Shown: positions 1 through 9,916, counted from the first letter of the stretch. The stretch is 64,000 nt of DNA from Enterobacter sp. CC120223-11 (GCF_900215375.1 NZ_OBEF01000004.1:62001-126000), one strand, 5' to 3'. Program-made: numbers and translations. The notes: generated by a model from the letters alone, not told the origin.

Positions 1-84
1 CAGCACCAGCACATAACCGCGAGTGGCAGAAAAGTAAATAAAATCAACAATGGTCCATTCCACAACGTAACTCAACTCTTTCAT
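1..84 (-). CDS. Partial unrecognised protein, cut by window edge
   Basis: An open frame runs off the left edge. Reading the minus strand from an ATG at position 84 gives 28 codons without a stop, beginning MKELSYVVEWTIVDFIYF and ending in hydrophobic residues, which could be the first membrane segment of a membrane protein. I do not recognise the family. No convincing Shine-Dalgarno sequence precedes the ATG, so both the start and the reality of the gene are uncertain. Confidence 0.35.
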   Translation of the reverse strand, partial: MKELSYVVEWTIVDFIYFSATRGYVLVL

Positions 85-257
85 GAGTGGTTAGGCTAGA
101 CTAGTCCAATTGTTACAATTTGTCACAACCGCTCATCGAAAATCTCGCATAAAGATCTCGATTAAGCACAGTGTTGGCTACAGTGAGTAAAACTATCGGA
201 AGGCTTTACGCCATGCCCATTAGGATTCAGTAGGTTAGTAGAATTTAAGAATGGTCA

Positions 258-331
258 TGGAGCGGGTGAAGGGAATCGAACCCTCGTATAGAGCTTGGGA
301 AGCTCTCGTTCTACCATTGAACTACACCCGC
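258..331 (-). tRNA. glyU: tRNA-Gly (anticodon CCC)
   Basis: The minus strand folds as a complete 74-nt tRNA with an encoded CCA end. The acceptor stem pairs GCGGGTG with CACCCGC, the anticodon stem pairs AGAGC with GCTCT, and the seven-base loop TTCCCAA carries anticodon CCC. The T arm contains GGTTCGATTCC. The anticodon reads GGG glycine codons. In E. coli glyU also lies next to ygeR, which supports the symbol. Confidence 0.95.
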
Positions 332-422
332 TTAGGATGGCCTTCGAGAAGGTGAAGGCATTATAAACCTAACGCCTTCACTGACAAGCCTTTGCCTGAT
401 TAAGTGGTGATATTCTGTGCAC

Positions 423-1145
423 TTAACATTTCGGTTTGCTGCCCTGCGGTGGCAGGTAACGCAGCGGGTCGATAGCCGTAGCACGGTAGCGGATCTGGAA
501 ATGCAGCTTCACTGCATCGGTATCGCTGCTGCCCATTGTCGCGATCTGCTGGCCGATTTTCACCGACTGGCCGTTGTTGACCATCATTTTATCGTTGTGT
601 GCATAAGCGGTAATGTAATCTTCGCTGTGCTTAATCATGATCAGGTTACCGTAGCCACGCAGCTGATTACCCACGTAGACCACTTTCCCTGCCCCTGATG
701 CGTATACCGGCTGACCTCGCGAGCCTGCGATATCAATGCCCTTATTGCCACCATCTGCGGTGGAATAAGGTAAAACGACTTTTCCGCTCGTCGGCCAGCG
801 CCAGCAGCGTTGCCCCACCGGTGGCCAGGAGGATTGCGGCACAGCAGAAGATGGCGTTACTTTTGCCGTTTTACCGCCAGAGGATTTTTTCGCACCGGAG
901 CTGACGTTGACCTTTAATTGTTGGCCGATTTCGATAGTGTACGGCGGCGAAATACCGTTCATACGAGCCAGATCGCGCACGCTGGTACCGGTCATGCGAG
1001 AAATTTTTGACAGCGTGTCCCCACGTTTGACGGTATAGGTGCCATCAGAGCCTGATTTATTACCGGAACAGCCAGCCAGAACCAGCCCGATGAACAGGCA
1101 CAGAATGAGGCGTAAAGGGTGTTTTATCAGGCGTCCTGCACTCAC
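423..1145 (-). CDS. actS: Outer-membrane lipoprotein amidase activator ActS (YgeR), LysM-LytM
   Basis: This 240-residue protein begins with a lipoprotein signal ending in the lipobox LAGC (cysteine near residue 26). A LysM peptidoglycan-binding repeat follows (YTVKRGDTLSKISRMTG, about residues 37-80), then a C-terminal LytM/M23 domain (about 115-235). The M23 zinc motifs are degenerate: GIDIAG replaces HxGxD, and LHFQI lacks the first histidine of HxH. It is therefore probably not a hydrolase. In E. coli, ActS is an activator of periplasmic cell-wall amidases, mainly AmiC. The start matches the E. coli protein, and the gene lies between glyU and lysS as in E. coli. Confidence 0.9.
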   Translation of the reverse strand: MSAGRLIKHPLRLILCLFIGLVLAGCSGNKSGSDGTYTVKRGDTLSKISRMTGTSVRDLARMNGISPPYTIEIGQQLKVNVSSGAKKSSGGKTAKVTPSSAVPQSSWPPVGQRCWRWPTSGKVVLPYSTADGGNKGIDIAGSRGQPVYASGAGKVVYVGNQLRGYGNLIMIKHSEDYITAYAHNDKMMVNNGQSVKIGQQIATMGSSDTDAVKLHFQIRYRATAIDPLRYLPPQGSKPKC

Positions 1146-1251
1146 AGAAAATCCTCGGTGTCGGTAAAAACGGATGACATATGATACCAGCCCTGCCCGC
1201 TATGCCAATGTTTAGCATGCTTTAACTGTGCATTGGGGCTGTCACGCTCAT

Positions 1252-1286
1252 AAAAAAAGCCCGGCAGCGAGTGCTAGCCGGGCTTT
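1252..1286 (-). terminator. Rho-independent terminator of the lysS operon
   Basis: A 10-bp perfect stem (AAAGCCCGGC pairing with GCCGGGCTTT, positions 1256-1286, 11-base loop) is followed on the minus strand by a run of seven T. It lies 17 bases past the lysS stop codon and would end transcription of the xerD-to-lysS operon. Confidence 0.85.
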
Positions 1287-1302
1287 CGTTATGCGAGATG
1301 AC

Positions 1303-2820
1303 TTACTTCGTCGGGCGCATTGCCGGGAACAGGATCACGTCGCGGATGGTGTGGCTGTTGGTGAACAGCATAACCATACGGTCGATACCGATGCCCAGAC
1401 CCGCCGTTGGTGGCAGGCCGTGCTCCAGCGCGGTGACGTAGTCTTCGTCAAAGAACATCGCTTCGTCATCGCCAGCCGCTTTCGCGTCAACCTGATCCTG
1501 GAAGCGCTGCGCCTGGTCTTCTGCATCGTTCAGCTCGCTGAAGCCGTTGCCGATTTCACGGCCACCGATGAAGAATTCGAAGCGGTCAGTGATTTCCGGG
1601 TTCTCGTCATTACGACGCGCCAGCGGAGACACTTCTGCCGGGTATTCGGTGATGAAGGTTGGCTGAATCAGGTGCGCTTCCGCCACTTCTTCGAAGATCT
1701 CGGTCACGGTACGGCCCAGACCCCAGCTCTTCTCAACCTTGATACCAATCTCAGCGGCAATAGCTTTCGCTGCGTCGAAGTTGTCCAGATCCGCCATGTT
1801 GGTTTCAGGACGATACTTTTTGATCGCCTCGCGCATGGTGAGCTTCTCAAACGGCTTACCGAAGTCAAACGTCTGTTCGCCGTAAGGCACTTCGGTTTTG
1901 CCGAGAATGTTCTGCGCCAGGGTACGGAACAGGGATTCGGTCAGTTCGATCAGATCTTTGTAATCCGCATACGCCATATAGAGTTCCATCATGGTGAACT
2001 CAGGGTTATGGCGAACGGAGATACCTTCGTTACGGAAGTTACGGTTGATTTCGAACACACGTTCGAAGCCACCGACCACCAGACGCTTCAGGTACAGTTC
2101 CGGCGCGATACGCAGGTACATGTCGAGATCCAGCGCGTTATGATGAGTGATGAACGGACGCGCTGATGCGCCACCCGGGATCACCTGCATCATTGGGGTT
2201 TCCACTTCCATAAAGTCGCGGCCAACCATGAACTGGCGGATACCGGCGAGGATCTGGGAACGCACCAGGAAGGTTTTGCGGGACTCATCGTTAGAGATGA
2301 GATCGAGGTAACGCTGACGGTAGCGCGCTTCCTGATCCTGCAGGCCGTGATATTTGTCCGGCAGCGGGCGCAGGGCTTTGGTCAGCAGACGCAGTTCGGT
2401 GCAGTGGATAGAGAGTTCGCCGGTCTTGGTTTTGAACAGCTTCCCTTTTGCGCCGAGGATATCGCCGAGGTCCCATTTCTTGAACTGCTCGTTATAAACG
2501 CCTTCCGGCAGATCGTCACGGGCAACGTACAGCTGAATGCGGCCGCCAACGTCCTGCAGCGTCACGAAAGAGGCTTTACCCATGATACGACGGGTCATCA
2601 TACGGCCAGCCACGGTGACTTCAACGTTCAGCGCTTCGAGCTCTTCATTTTCTTTCGCGCCAAATTCGGCATGCAGCTGGTCGGAGGTATGATCGCGACG
2701 GAAATCGTTCGGGAAAGCGATGCCCTGCTCACGCAGCGCGACAAGCTTCTCACGACGAGATTTCAGTTCGTTATTAAGATCGACGACTTCGTCAGCACCC
2801 GGTGCTTGTTGTTCAGACAT
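1303..2820 (-). CDS. lysS: Lysyl-tRNA synthetase, class II
   Basis: This 505-residue enzyme ligates lysine to tRNA-Lys in the cytoplasm and has the usual length of enteric LysS. An OB-fold anticodon-binding domain (about residues 65-145) precedes the class II catalytic core. Motif 2 is visible as [17 protein letters not shown] and motif 3 as [13 protein letters not shown] near the C-terminus. The gene starts 9 bases after the prfB stop, so the two are almost certainly co-transcribed as in E. coli, and a strong terminator follows. LysU-type paralogues exist in E. coli, but the prfB-lysS context identifies this copy as lysS. Confidence 0.97.
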   Translation of the reverse strand: MSEQQAPGADEVVDLNNELKSRREKLVALREQGIAFPNDFRRDHTSDQLHAEFGAKENEELEALNVEVTVAGRMMTRRIMGKASFVTLQDVGGRIQLYVARDDLPEGVYNEQFKKWDLGDILGAKGKLFKTKTGELSIHCTELRLLTKALRPLPDKYHGLQDQEARYRQRYLDLISNDESRKTFLVRSQILAGIRQFMVGRDFMEVETPMMQVIPGGASARPFITHHNALDLDMYLRIAPELYLKRLVVGGFERVFEINRNFRNEGISVRHNPEFTMMELYMAYADYKDLIELTESLFRTLAQNILGKTEVPYGEQTFDFGKPFEKLTMREAIKKYRPETNMADLDNFDAAKAIAAEIGIKVEKSWGLGRTVTEIFEEVAEAHLIQPTFITEYPAEVSPLARRNDENPEITDRFEFFIGGREIGNGFSELNDAEDQAQRFQDQVDAKAAGDDEAMFFDEDYVTALEHGLPPTAGLGIGIDRMVMLFTNSHTIRDVILFPAMRPTK

Positions 2821-2829
2821 TTTGGTTCC

Positions 2830-3928
2830 TCATAACCCTGCTTTCAAACTTGCTTCGATAAACTGGTCCAGGCTGCCGTCCAGTACTGCCTGCGTGTTGC
2901 GGGTTTCAACCCCGGTGCGCAGATCCTTGATACGGGAATCGTCCAGGACGTATGAACGAATCTGGCTGCCCCAGCCGATATCCGATTTGTTTTCTTCCGC
3001 CGCCTGCTTCTCAGCATTTTTCTTCTGCATTTCCAGCTCGTACAGCTTAGCTTTCATCTGCTTCATCGCCTGATCTTTGTTCTTATGCTGCGAACGGTCG
3101 TTCTGGCACTGAGTAACGGTGTTGGTCGGAATGTGAGTAATACGTACCGCAGATTCTGTACGGTTAACGTGCTGACCACCGGCACCGGAGGCGCGGTACA
3201 CGTCGATACGCAGATCTGCCGGGTTAATTTCGATGTCGATATCGTCATCCACTTCTGGGTAAACAAAAGCGGAGCTGAAGGACGTATGACGGCGACCGCC
3301 GGAGTCGAACGGACTCTTACGCACCAGACGGTGAACGCCAGTTTCGGTACGTAACCAGCCAAAGGCATATTCGCCCTGAATGCGGATCGTCACGGATTTA
3401 ATCCCTGCGACTTCGCCTTCGGACTCTTCGATAATTTCAGTTTTGAAACCGCGAGCTTCTGCCCAGCGCAGATACATACGCATCAGCATGCTGGCCCAGT
3501 CCTGCGCTTCAGTACCGCCGGAGCCTGCCTGGATATCCAGGTAGCAATCGGCGTTGTCGTACTCGCCGGAGAACATGCGACGGAACTCCAGCTGAGCCAG
3601 TTTCTCGTCAAGCACGTCCAGTTCGGCAACGGCTTCGTTGAAGGTTTCTTCGTCGTCGGCTTCAACGGCCAGTTCCAGCAGGCCGGAAACATCTTCCAGA
3701 CCCTGGGCCATCTGGTCGAGCGTATCGACGATGGCTTCGAGCGCAGAACGCTCTTTGCCCAGCGCCTGTGCGCGCTCGGGTTCGTTCCAGACGTCCGGCT
3801 GTTCCAGCTCGGCGTTTACTTCTTCCAGACGCTCTTTCTTGGCATCATAGTCAAAGATACCCCCTAAGAACGTCGGAGCGCTCCGTGAGGTCCTGAATGC
3901 GATTTTTTACCGGATTAATTTCAAACAT
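2830..3928 (-). CDS. prfB: Peptide chain release factor 2, programmed +1 frameshift
   Basis: RF2 recognises UAA and UGA stop codons and triggers peptide release on the ribosome. The gene is read in two frames. An ATG at 3928 opens a 25-codon segment ([14 protein letters not shown]...) that ends at an in-frame UGA (3853-3851). A +1 shift there joins the long downstream frame, giving 365 residues in all, the E. coli length. The stop-recognition motif SPF is at residues 205-207 and the catalytic GGQ at 250-252. Residue 246, just before SGAGGQ, is alanine; E. coli K-12 has a threonine there that lowers its activity. lysS follows 9 bases downstream. Confidence 0.97.
3849..3866 (-). promoter_or_regulatory. 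Autoregulatory frameshift site of prfB
   Basis: On the minus strand the sequence reads TAGGGGGTATCTTTGACTA. It combines an internal Shine-Dalgarno-like AGGGGG, the slippery CTT codon at position 25 and a UGA at codon 26. The elements and spacing match the known RF2 site: when RF2 is scarce, slow UGA reading lets the ribosome slip +1 and make more RF2. Confidence 0.95.
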
Positions 3929-4019
3929 GGTCGATTATCTTTTTCTGGGCTTGTCAAAATGCGGTGATAAGAGCGGGATTTTAACGGATCTCCGCCCTTT
4001 TTTATAGGGAATACTGACG

Positions 4020-5753
4020 CTAAATTGGCCAGATATTGTCGATGATTAGCTGCAGGCTGCGGTTTCCGCGAAACTCGTTGATGTCCAGTTTGTAGGCCAG
4101 TTCCACTTCGCGTACGCCGTTGTCCGGCCAGCAGGTGGTATCAACGTTAAACGCTATACCGTCCAGCAGCGGACCGCCACCAACCGGTTCCACCATCACC
4201 TTCAAATGCCGCTCGCCCACCAGGCGCTGTTGCAGCAGCTTAAAACGACCGTCAAACAGCGGCTCAGGGAACATTTGCCCCCATGGCCCGGCGTCCCGCA
4301 GCATTTGCGCGGTTTCCATTGTCATCTCTGACGGTGAAAGCAGGCCATCGGATACGACCTCACCCTGCAATAATGCAGGATCCAGCCATTCGGTCACCAG
4401 CTCGCCGAAACGCTGCTGGAATGCTTCAAACTGCGCCTCTTCCAGCGACAAACCTGCCGCCATCGCGTGGCCGCCGAACTTGATCATCATGCCGGGGTAC
4501 AGCGTGTCGAGCCTTTCCAGCGCATCACGCATATGCAGGCCCTGAATCGAACGACCGGAGCCTTTCAGCGTGCCGTCGCCCGCAGGGGCAAACGCAATCA
4601 CCGGGCGATGGAAACGCTCTTTAATACGCGAGGCCAGAATACCCACCACGCCCTGATGCCACTCGGGATGATACATCGCCAGGCCACCTGGCAGCGCTTC
4701 GCTGCTGCGCTCGAGCTTCTCGCAGAGCGTCAACGCTTCCGCCTGCATGCCCTGTTCAATCTCTTTGCGGGTCTGGTTCAGCGCATCCAGTTCGTTAGCT
4801 AACTGCCGCGCTTCGCCGAGGTTGTCGCTCAGCAGCAGCGCCACGCCAACGGACATATCGTCCAGGCGACCGGCAGCGTTCAGGCGCGGGCCAAGCGCAA
4901 AGCCCAGATCGCTTGCCGCCAGCTTCTGCGCATCGCGGTTAGAGACTTCCAGCAGCGCCTTAATACCTGGCCGACACTTCCCGGCACGGATACGGCTCAG
5001 GCCTTGCCACGTCAGGATGCGGTTGTTGGCATCCAGCGGCACCACGTCCGCCACGGTCCCCAGCGCTACCAGATCCAGCAGCTCAGCGAGGTTCGGAACA
5101 GCAATACCCTGCGCATCAAACCAGCCCTTGTCGCGCAGATGAGTGCGCAGCGCCAGCATCAGATAAAAAGCAACGCCGACGCCCGCCAGCGATTTTGACG
5201 GGAAGTCGCAGTCGCGCAGGTTCGGGTTGATGATGGCTTCTGCTGCGGGCAGCGTATCGCCAGGCAGGTGATGATCGGTGACCAGCACGGGAATGCCAAG
5301 CGCATGGGCTCGTTCGACGCCAGCATGAGAAGAAATACCGTTGTCGACGGTCATGATGAGCTGTGCCCCGCGAGCGTGGGCCTGATCGACCACTTCCGGA
5401 CTGAGCCCATAGCCGTCTTCAAAGCGGTTCGGCACCAGATAGGTGACGTTGCTGCAGCCCAGCTGACGCAAACCCAGCACGCTGAGCGCGGTGCTGGTTG
5501 CGCCATCGGCGTCAAAGTCGCCCACCACCACGATGCGCAATCCTTCACGAAATGCGTTGTGAAGGATTTCCACGGCCTGTTCCACGCCGCTAAGCTGCTG
5601 CCACGGCAGCATCCCTTTGACGCTGCGCTCCAGGTCGGCCGCGCTCAGCACGCCACGGCTGGCGTAGAGCCGCTGAAGTAGCGGCGGAAGATCCGCGGGC
5701 AGCTGCGCCGAGAGATCAGGCTCCCGGCGACGAAGTTGTATCTGCTGTTTCAC
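4020..5753 (-). CDS. recJ: Single-strand-specific 5'-3' exonuclease RecJ
   Basis: RecJ degrades single-stranded DNA 5' to 3' in recombination (RecF pathway), mismatch repair and base excision repair. The protein has 577 residues, the same as E. coli. DHH-superfamily metal motifs appear in order: VVGDFDADGATSTAL (about residues 75-90), VTVDNGI, VTDHHLPGD (about 160) and LGTVADVVPLD. The DHHA1 motif GGHAMAAGLS follows near residue 420, and a C-terminal OB-like domain ends the protein. The start lies 5 bases after the dsbC stop, so it is translated from the xerD-dsbC-recJ transcript. A 91-bp gap then separates it from prfB. Confidence 0.97.
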   Translation of the reverse strand: MKQQIQLRRREPDLSAQLPADLPPLLQRLYASRGVLSAADLERSVKGMLPWQQLSGVEQAVEILHNAFREGLRIVVVGDFDADGATSTALSVLGLRQLGCSNVTYLVPNRFEDGYGLSPEVVDQAHARGAQLIMTVDNGISSHAGVERAHALGIPVLVTDHHLPGDTLPAAEAIINPNLRDCDFPSKSLAGVGVAFYLMLALRTHLRDKGWFDAQGIAVPNLAELLDLVALGTVADVVPLDANNRILTWQGLSRIRAGKCRPGIKALLEVSNRDAQKLAASDLGFALGPRLNAAGRLDDMSVGVALLLSDNLGEARQLANELDALNQTRKEIEQGMQAEALTLCEKLERSSEALPGGLAMYHPEWHQGVVGILASRIKERFHRPVIAFAPAGDGTLKGSGRSIQGLHMRDALERLDTLYPGMMIKFGGHAMAAGLSLEEAQFEAFQQRFGELVTEWLDPALLQGEVVSDGLLSPSEMTMETAQMLRDAGPWGQMFPEPLFDGRFKLLQQRLVGERHLKVMVEPVGGGPLLDGIAFNVDTTCWPDNGVREVELAYKLDINEFRGNRSLQLIIDNIWPI

Positions 5754-5758
5754 GCCGA

Positions 5759-6472
5759 TTATTTACCGCTGGTCTGTTTCTGGTGCTCATCGAGGAAGGC
5801 CTTCATCTCTTTCGGCCCCTGATAGCCCGGAACCACGTAGCCGTCGTTCAGGACGATAGCCGGGGTGCCGTTCACGCCAAACTGCACGCCCAGCGCATAG
5901 TGATTCGCGATGTTGATATCGCAGCTGGCAGGCTGAACGCCTTTGCCGTTCATCGCGTCGTCAAAGGCTTTGTTGCGATCTTTCGCACACCAGATGGCTT
6001 TCATATCCTGCTCAGGTTGGCTCTGAACGCCCGCACGCGGGAAGGCCAGGTAACGCACGGTGATGCCCAGCGCGTTGTAATCTTTCATTTCTTCATGCAG
6101 CTTGTGGCAGTAGCCGCAGGTGATGTCGGTGAACACGGTGATGACGTGTTTTTCCTGCGGTGCCTTGTAGATAATCATCTCTTTTTCCAGCGCGTTCAGC
6201 TTGCCCATCAGCAGCTTGTTGGTCACGTTGACCGGGCTTGCGCCGCTAACGTCGTACATTGGCCCCTGGATGATGTGCTTCCCGTCTTCGGTCACGTAGA
6301 GCACGCCGCTGTTGGTCAGCACCGTTTTCATGCCCGCAACCGGGGACGTCTGAATGTCCGTGCTCTGCACGCCCAGTTTTGCCAGCGACTGTTGGATCGC
6401 TGCATCGTCAGCATGAGCGCTACCGCAAAGTGCAGCCGCCAGCAGAGAGAACATTGCTAAACCTTTTTTCAT
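5759..6472 (-). CDS. dsbC: Periplasmic disulfide isomerase DsbC
   Basis: DsbC reshuffles wrong disulfides in the periplasm and is kept reduced by DsbD. The chosen start at 6472 gives 237 residues and begins with a classical signal peptide (MKKGLAMFSLLAAALCGSAHA, cleavage after AHA, residue 21); longer upstream reading would bury it. An N-terminal dimerisation domain leads into a thioredoxin fold with the active site TCGYCHKLH and a cis-proline segment NGTPAIV. The gene sits between xerD and recJ on the same strand, as in E. coli. Confidence 0.97.
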   Translation of the reverse strand: MKKGLAMFSLLAAALCGSAHADDAAIQQSLAKLGVQSTDIQTSPVAGMKTVLTNSGVLYVTEDGKHIIQGPMYDVSGASPVNVTNKLLMGKLNALEKEMIIYKAPQEKHVITVFTDITCGYCHKLHEEMKDYNALGITVRYLAFPRAGVQSQPEQDMKAIWCAKDRNKAFDDAMNGKGVQPASCDINIANHYALGVQFGVNGTPAIVLNDGYVVPGYQGPKEMKAFLDEHQKQTSGK

Positions 6473-6500
6473 AACCTTTCCTGTCCGTTTCGTTTTCAGC

Positions 6501-7397
6501 TCACGCGCGAGGGTGATGCTGTTGATGAAGTTGCCGCAGCCGCTCCGTAGCAACGTGCGTATAAATCTGGGTTGTAGAAAGATCGCTGTGCCCCAGCAGC
6601 ATCTGCACCACGCGCAAATCCGCGCCGTGGTTCAATAAATGCGTGGCGAAAGCGTGTCGCAGCACGTGCGGCGAGAGCTTCTCGCTGTCTATTCCGGCGA
6701 GCACCGCATAATGCTTGATGCGATGCCAGAACGTCTGCCGCGTCATCTGCTGCGCGCGCTGGCTCGGAAAGAGCACGTCTATCGACACGCCGTTAAGCAG
6801 CCAGGGCCGACCATGTTCCAGGTAATTCTCCAGCCAGTACACCGCTTCTTCACCGAGCGGCACCAGCCGTTCTTTGTTGCCTTTGCCGATGACGCGCACC
6901 ACGCCCTGACGCAGGCTGATGTCGCTCATCGTCAGCCCCACCAGCTCCGTCACACGAAGCCCGGTGGCGTAAAGCACTTCGAGCATCGCTTTATCACGCA
7001 GCTCCAGCGGCTGCTCAACCAACGGTGCCTGTAATAATCGCTCCACCTGCGCTTCGCTCAGATCTTTGGGCAAGCGCTGCGGCAGCTTCGGCGAGGCCAG
7101 CTGCGCACTGGGGTCGTCCGGGCGCACTTTTTCACGGTACAGATGCTGAAAGAAGCGGCGCATGGCGCTCAACAGGCGGGCCGAACTGGTTGCCTTGTAG
7201 CCCCCTTCGACACGCTCCGCCAGCAGAAGTTGCAGATCGGTATACTGTACCGTTTCGCTGTTCAGCCCCTGTTTATTGAGCCACTCAGCAACCATTGTCA
7301 AATCACGGCGGTAGGCGCTCAGCGTGTTTTCGGCGAGATTTTTCTCCAGCCATAGCGCATCGAGAAACTGTTCAATTTGGACGAGATCCTTTTCCAT
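6501..7397 (-). CDS. xerD: Site-specific tyrosine recombinase XerD
   Basis: XerD works with XerC and FtsK to resolve chromosome dimers at dif. The start MEKDLVQIEQFLDALW at 7397 gives 298 residues, exactly the E. coli length; an in-frame upstream ATG would add 21 unrelated residues. An N-terminal SAM-like core-binding domain (1-105) precedes the catalytic domain. Arg148 lies in GLRVTEL, Lys172 in GKGNKERLVP, His/Arg in HVLRHAFATHLL, His in LGHSDLSTTQ and the nucleophilic Tyr in IYTHV. It is the first gene of the dsbC-recJ-prfB-lysS group and diverges from fldB. Confidence 0.97.
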   Translation of the reverse strand: MEKDLVQIEQFLDALWLEKNLAENTLSAYRRDLTMVAEWLNKQGLNSETVQYTDLQLLLAERVEGGYKATSSARLLSAMRRFFQHLYREKVRPDDPSAQLASPKLPQRLPKDLSEAQVERLLQAPLVEQPLELRDKAMLEVLYATGLRVTELVGLTMSDISLRQGVVRVIGKGNKERLVPLGEEAVYWLENYLEHGRPWLLNGVSIDVLFPSQRAQQMTRQTFWHRIKHYAVLAGIDSEKLSPHVLRHAFATHLLNHGADLRVVQMLLGHSDLSTTQIYTHVATERLRQLHQQHHPRA

Positions 7398-7497
7398 ATG
7401 TGCCTCCCGGGGCCAGCCAACGGGCTCATTATGCCTTAAGGCAACGCCTTTCTGATACACTAGCGCAAAGTCATAGCAAGCACTGAGAGTTTTCGCG

Positions 7498-8019
7498 ATG
7501 AAAATTGGCCTGTTTTACGGTTCCAGTACCTGTTACACCGAAATGGCGGCGGAGAAAATCCGTGACATTATCGGCGCAGAGCTGGTGACGTTGCACAACC
7601 TGAAAGACGATTCGCCGCAGTTGATGGCGCAGTACGATGTCCTCATCCTTGGCATTCCAACCTGGGATTTTGGTGAGATCCAGGAAGACTGGGAAGCCAT
7701 CTGGCCAGAGCTGGATAACCTGAATCTCGACGGTAAAATCGTGGCGCTGTACGGCATGGGCGACCAGTTAGGCTACGGCGAATGGTTCCTGGACGCACTC
7801 GGCATGCTGCATGACAAACTCGCCAGCAAGGCCGTGAAGTTTATCGGCTACTGGCCGACGGAAGGGTATGAGTTCACCAGCCCGAAACCGGTGATTGCAG
7901 AGGGCCAGCTGTTCGTCGGCCTTGCCCTGGATGAAACCAACCAATATGACCTGAGCGATGAACGCCTGCAGGCCTGGTGCGAGCAGATCCTCGGCGAAAT
8001 GGCCGAACAGTTTTCCTGA
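7498..8019 (+). CDS. fldB: Flavodoxin 2
   Basis: This 173-residue long-chain flavodoxin carries FMN and transfers single electrons in the cytoplasm. The phosphate-binding loop is visible at the N-terminus ([15 protein letters not shown], residues 8-22). The two flavin-stacking regions [14 protein letters not shown] (about 57-70) and [13 protein letters not shown] (about 86-98) follow. Gene order (divergent from xerD) and length match E. coli fldB rather than the essential fldA. It converges with cptA, whose stop codon lies 8 bases away. Confidence 0.95.
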   Translation: MKIGLFYGSSTCYTEMAAEKIRDIIGAELVTLHNLKDDSPQLMAQYDVLILGIPTWDFGEIQEDWEAIWPELDNLNLDGKIVALYGMGDQLGYGEWFLDALGMLHDKLASKAVKFIGYWPTEGYEFTSPKPVIAEGQLFVGLALDETNQYDLSDERLQAWCEQILGEMAEQFS

Positions 8020-8027
8020 TACCGACG

Positions 8028-8438
8028 TTATTGCTGCGCGGGCTGTTGCAGAATGGTCCGCCGTAAATCCCGCCACTCTCCGGCATCCATGCTGTCTGCC
8101 GCCAGCCACAGGTGGATTCTCTTGCGTCCGTCGACCCGACGTAAACGCAGCATCATGCCGCTATTAAGCACCCAGGGCGTACCAGAGAGATCCCATTCCT
8201 GATTCTGCCAGCGCACGCGGGCGTCCATCAGCAGTTTGAACTCACCCTGGCTTGCGTTAATTCTCCGCTGACTACGGACGCAGTCAAAAACGACTAACGA
8301 AAGCAGCAGAAGCCACAAAGGGGTATAACTCAACGGCCAGGGCATCAGCAAAATAAAAGCCGCCACCAGACCGTGGAGTAATAAAGAGACCCACTGCGCG
8401 CGCCATGAGACGCGTAAATCAGATTGCCACAGGACCAC
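8028..8438 (-). CDS. cptA: Inner-membrane protein CptA (YgfX), toxin-like partner of SdhE
   Basis: A GTG start at 8438 gives 136 residues beginning (M)[15 protein letters not shown], as in E. coli YgfX (135 residues). An in-frame ATG 51 bases upstream would place the start deeper in sdhE and is less likely. Two membrane segments are visible (about residues 18-52: [17 protein letters not shown] and [15 protein letters not shown]), followed by a soluble beta-rich tail. YgfX-type proteins interact with SdhE and have been reported both as a toxin acting on MreB/FtsZ and as a partner in flavinylation-linked pigment synthesis. It overlaps sdhE by 20 bases, so translation is coupled. Confidence 0.9.
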   Translation of the reverse strand: MVLWQSDLRVSWRAQWVSLLLHGLVAAFILLMPWPLSYTPLWLLLLSLVVFDCVRSQRRINASQGEFKLLMDARVRWQNQEWDLSGTPWVLNSGMMLRLRRVDGRKRIHLWLAADSMDAGEWRDLRRTILQQPAQQ

Positions 8439-8685
8439 GTTCCCGATTCCGTGTCTGAATAAGTTGCACCATCCGTTGGAGTTCGGCATCCGCTGGCTTA
8501 CCGTGATTCATCAGCCAGTTGAACAGATCCGGGTCATCATTCTCGAGAAGGCGAATAAACAGCGCTTTGTCGCTGTCGCTCAGCGCATCGTACTCATACT
8601 CAAAAAACGGCATGATGGAGATATCGAGTTCACGCATTCCCCGACGGCACGCCCAATGAATACGGGCTTTATTGTTAATGTCCAT
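8419..8685 (-). CDS. sdhE: FAD assembly factor SdhE (YgfY/CptB)
   Basis: SdhE promotes covalent attachment of FAD to SdhA and FrdA. The protein is 88 residues, as in E. coli, all-helical, with the signature RGxxE motif at residues 15-19 (RGMRE) and the acidic [11 protein letters not shown] segment. It is the first gene of a two-gene operon with cptA, which overlaps its 3' end, and diverges from ygfZ across a 247-bp gap with no other gene. Confidence 0.95.
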   Translation of the reverse strand: MDINNKARIHWACRRGMRELDISIMPFFEYEYDALSDSDKALFIRLLENDDPDLFNWLMNHGKPADAELQRMVQLIQTRNRERGPVAI

Positions 8686-8932
8686 GTTGTCCTTCCTGAC
8701 TGTCGATATTGAGTAGTTTAACGCGTTTTTTTCACTTACTTTACAGGAATATTGTTTATTGCGGCGCGAGCCCAGAGAAAATCCATATTAAATGCAGGGC
8801 ATTGCATTATTTTACGCGCCGCCTCGTAAAACAGAATAATGGCACAAATGGGCTTCGGAAAGCGCTTGCATTGCGCTATAGCTCTTTTACCATTAGTCAT
8901 TAACACTGCGTTAAGCTATTCAGGACATGACC

Positions 8933-9916
8933 ATGGCTTTTACTCCTTTTCCTCCACGTCAGCCCTCTTCTTCTGCCCGTCTGCCGCTAACGCTGATGAC
9001 CCTCGATGACTGGGCGCTGGCGACCATTACCGGTAAAGACAGCGAAACCTATCTGCAAGGCCAGGTAACGGCGGACGTCGCACAAATGACAGACCACCAG
9101 CATTTACTGGCGGCGCACTGCGATGCCAAAGGCAAGATGTGGAGCAATCTGCGTCTGTTCTGTGAACCGGAAGGCTTTGCGTGGATTGAGCGCCGAAACG
9201 TCCGTGACGCGCAACTGACTGAATTAAAAAAGTATGCGATCTTTGCCAAAGTGACCATTGCGCCGGATGACAACCGCGTATTACTTGGCGTGGCGGGGTT
9301 CCAGGCACGCGCTGCGCTCGCAAATATCTTCACCACGCTGCCGGATGGCGAAAATCAGGCCGTGCGTGACGGTGACAGCGCCCTGCTGTGGTTCGAACAT
9401 CCTGCCGAGCGCTTTCTGCTGGTTGTCAGCGAAGAAACTGCTCAACGCGTGACGGAAAAGCTTCACGGTGAAGCCGCGCTGAATAACAGCCAGCAGTGGC
9501 TGGCCCTCAATATTGAAGCTGGCCTGCCGGTGATCGACACGGTGAATAGTGCTCAGTTTATTCCTCAGGCCACCAATATTCAGGCGCTCGGCGGTATCAG
9601 CTTCAAAAAAGGCTGCTACACCGGCCAGGAGATGGTGGCTCGTGCCAAATTCCGCGGCGCGAACAAGCGTGCCCTTTGGTCGTTGGCAGGCAGCGCCAGC
9701 CGCGTGCCGGAAGCGGGCGAAGATCTTGAACTGCAAATGGGTGAAAACTGGCGCCGGACCGGCACCGTGCTCGCCGCCGTGCAGCTGGATGACGGCAGCG
9801 TGCGCGTTCAGGCCGTAATGAACAACGATATGGAACCCGACAGCGTGTTCCGCGTACGGGAAGATACCGGCACACTGCATATCGAGCCGCTGCCATATTC
9901 ACTCGAAGAAGCGTAA
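8933..9916 (+). CDS. ygfZ: tRNA-modifying protein YgfZ, folate-binding Fe-S maintenance factor
   Basis: YgfZ is a GcvT-like folate-binding protein needed for the activity of several Fe-S enzymes, including the tRNA thiomethylase MiaB. I chose the second ATG (8933, [11 protein letters not shown], 327 residues) because it matches E. coli and sits 7 bases from CAGGA; the first ATG, 6 bases upstream, is too close. The family signature KGCYTGQE is present near residue 225 and includes the conserved cysteine. This is the last backbone gene before an insertion relative to E. coli. Confidence 0.95.
   Translation: MAFTPFPPRQPSSSARLPLTLMTLDDWALATITGKDSETYLQGQVTADVAQMTDHQHLLAAHCDAKGKMWSNLRLFCEPEGFAWIERRNVRDAQLTELKKYAIFAKVTIAPDDNRVLLGVAGFQARAALANIFTTLPDGENQAVRDGDSALLWFEHPAERFLLVVSEETAQRVTEKLHGEAALNNSQQWLALNIEAGLPVIDTVNSAQFIPQATNIQALGGISFKKGCYTGQEMVARAKFRGANKRALWSLAGSASRVPEAGEDLELQMGENWRRTGTVLAAVQLDDGSVRVQAVMNNDMEPDSVFRVREDTGTLHIEPLPYSLEEA

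Noticed and set aside
258..331. tRNA-Gly as an integration site of a genomic island
   Set aside because: No duplicated tRNA 3' end and no integrase gene are visible inside the window; the accessory islands here are not next to the tRNA.
6501..7397. The tyrosine recombinase gene as evidence of a mobile element
   Set aside because: It is XerD by length, residues and operon position, a housekeeping chromosome-dimer resolvase.
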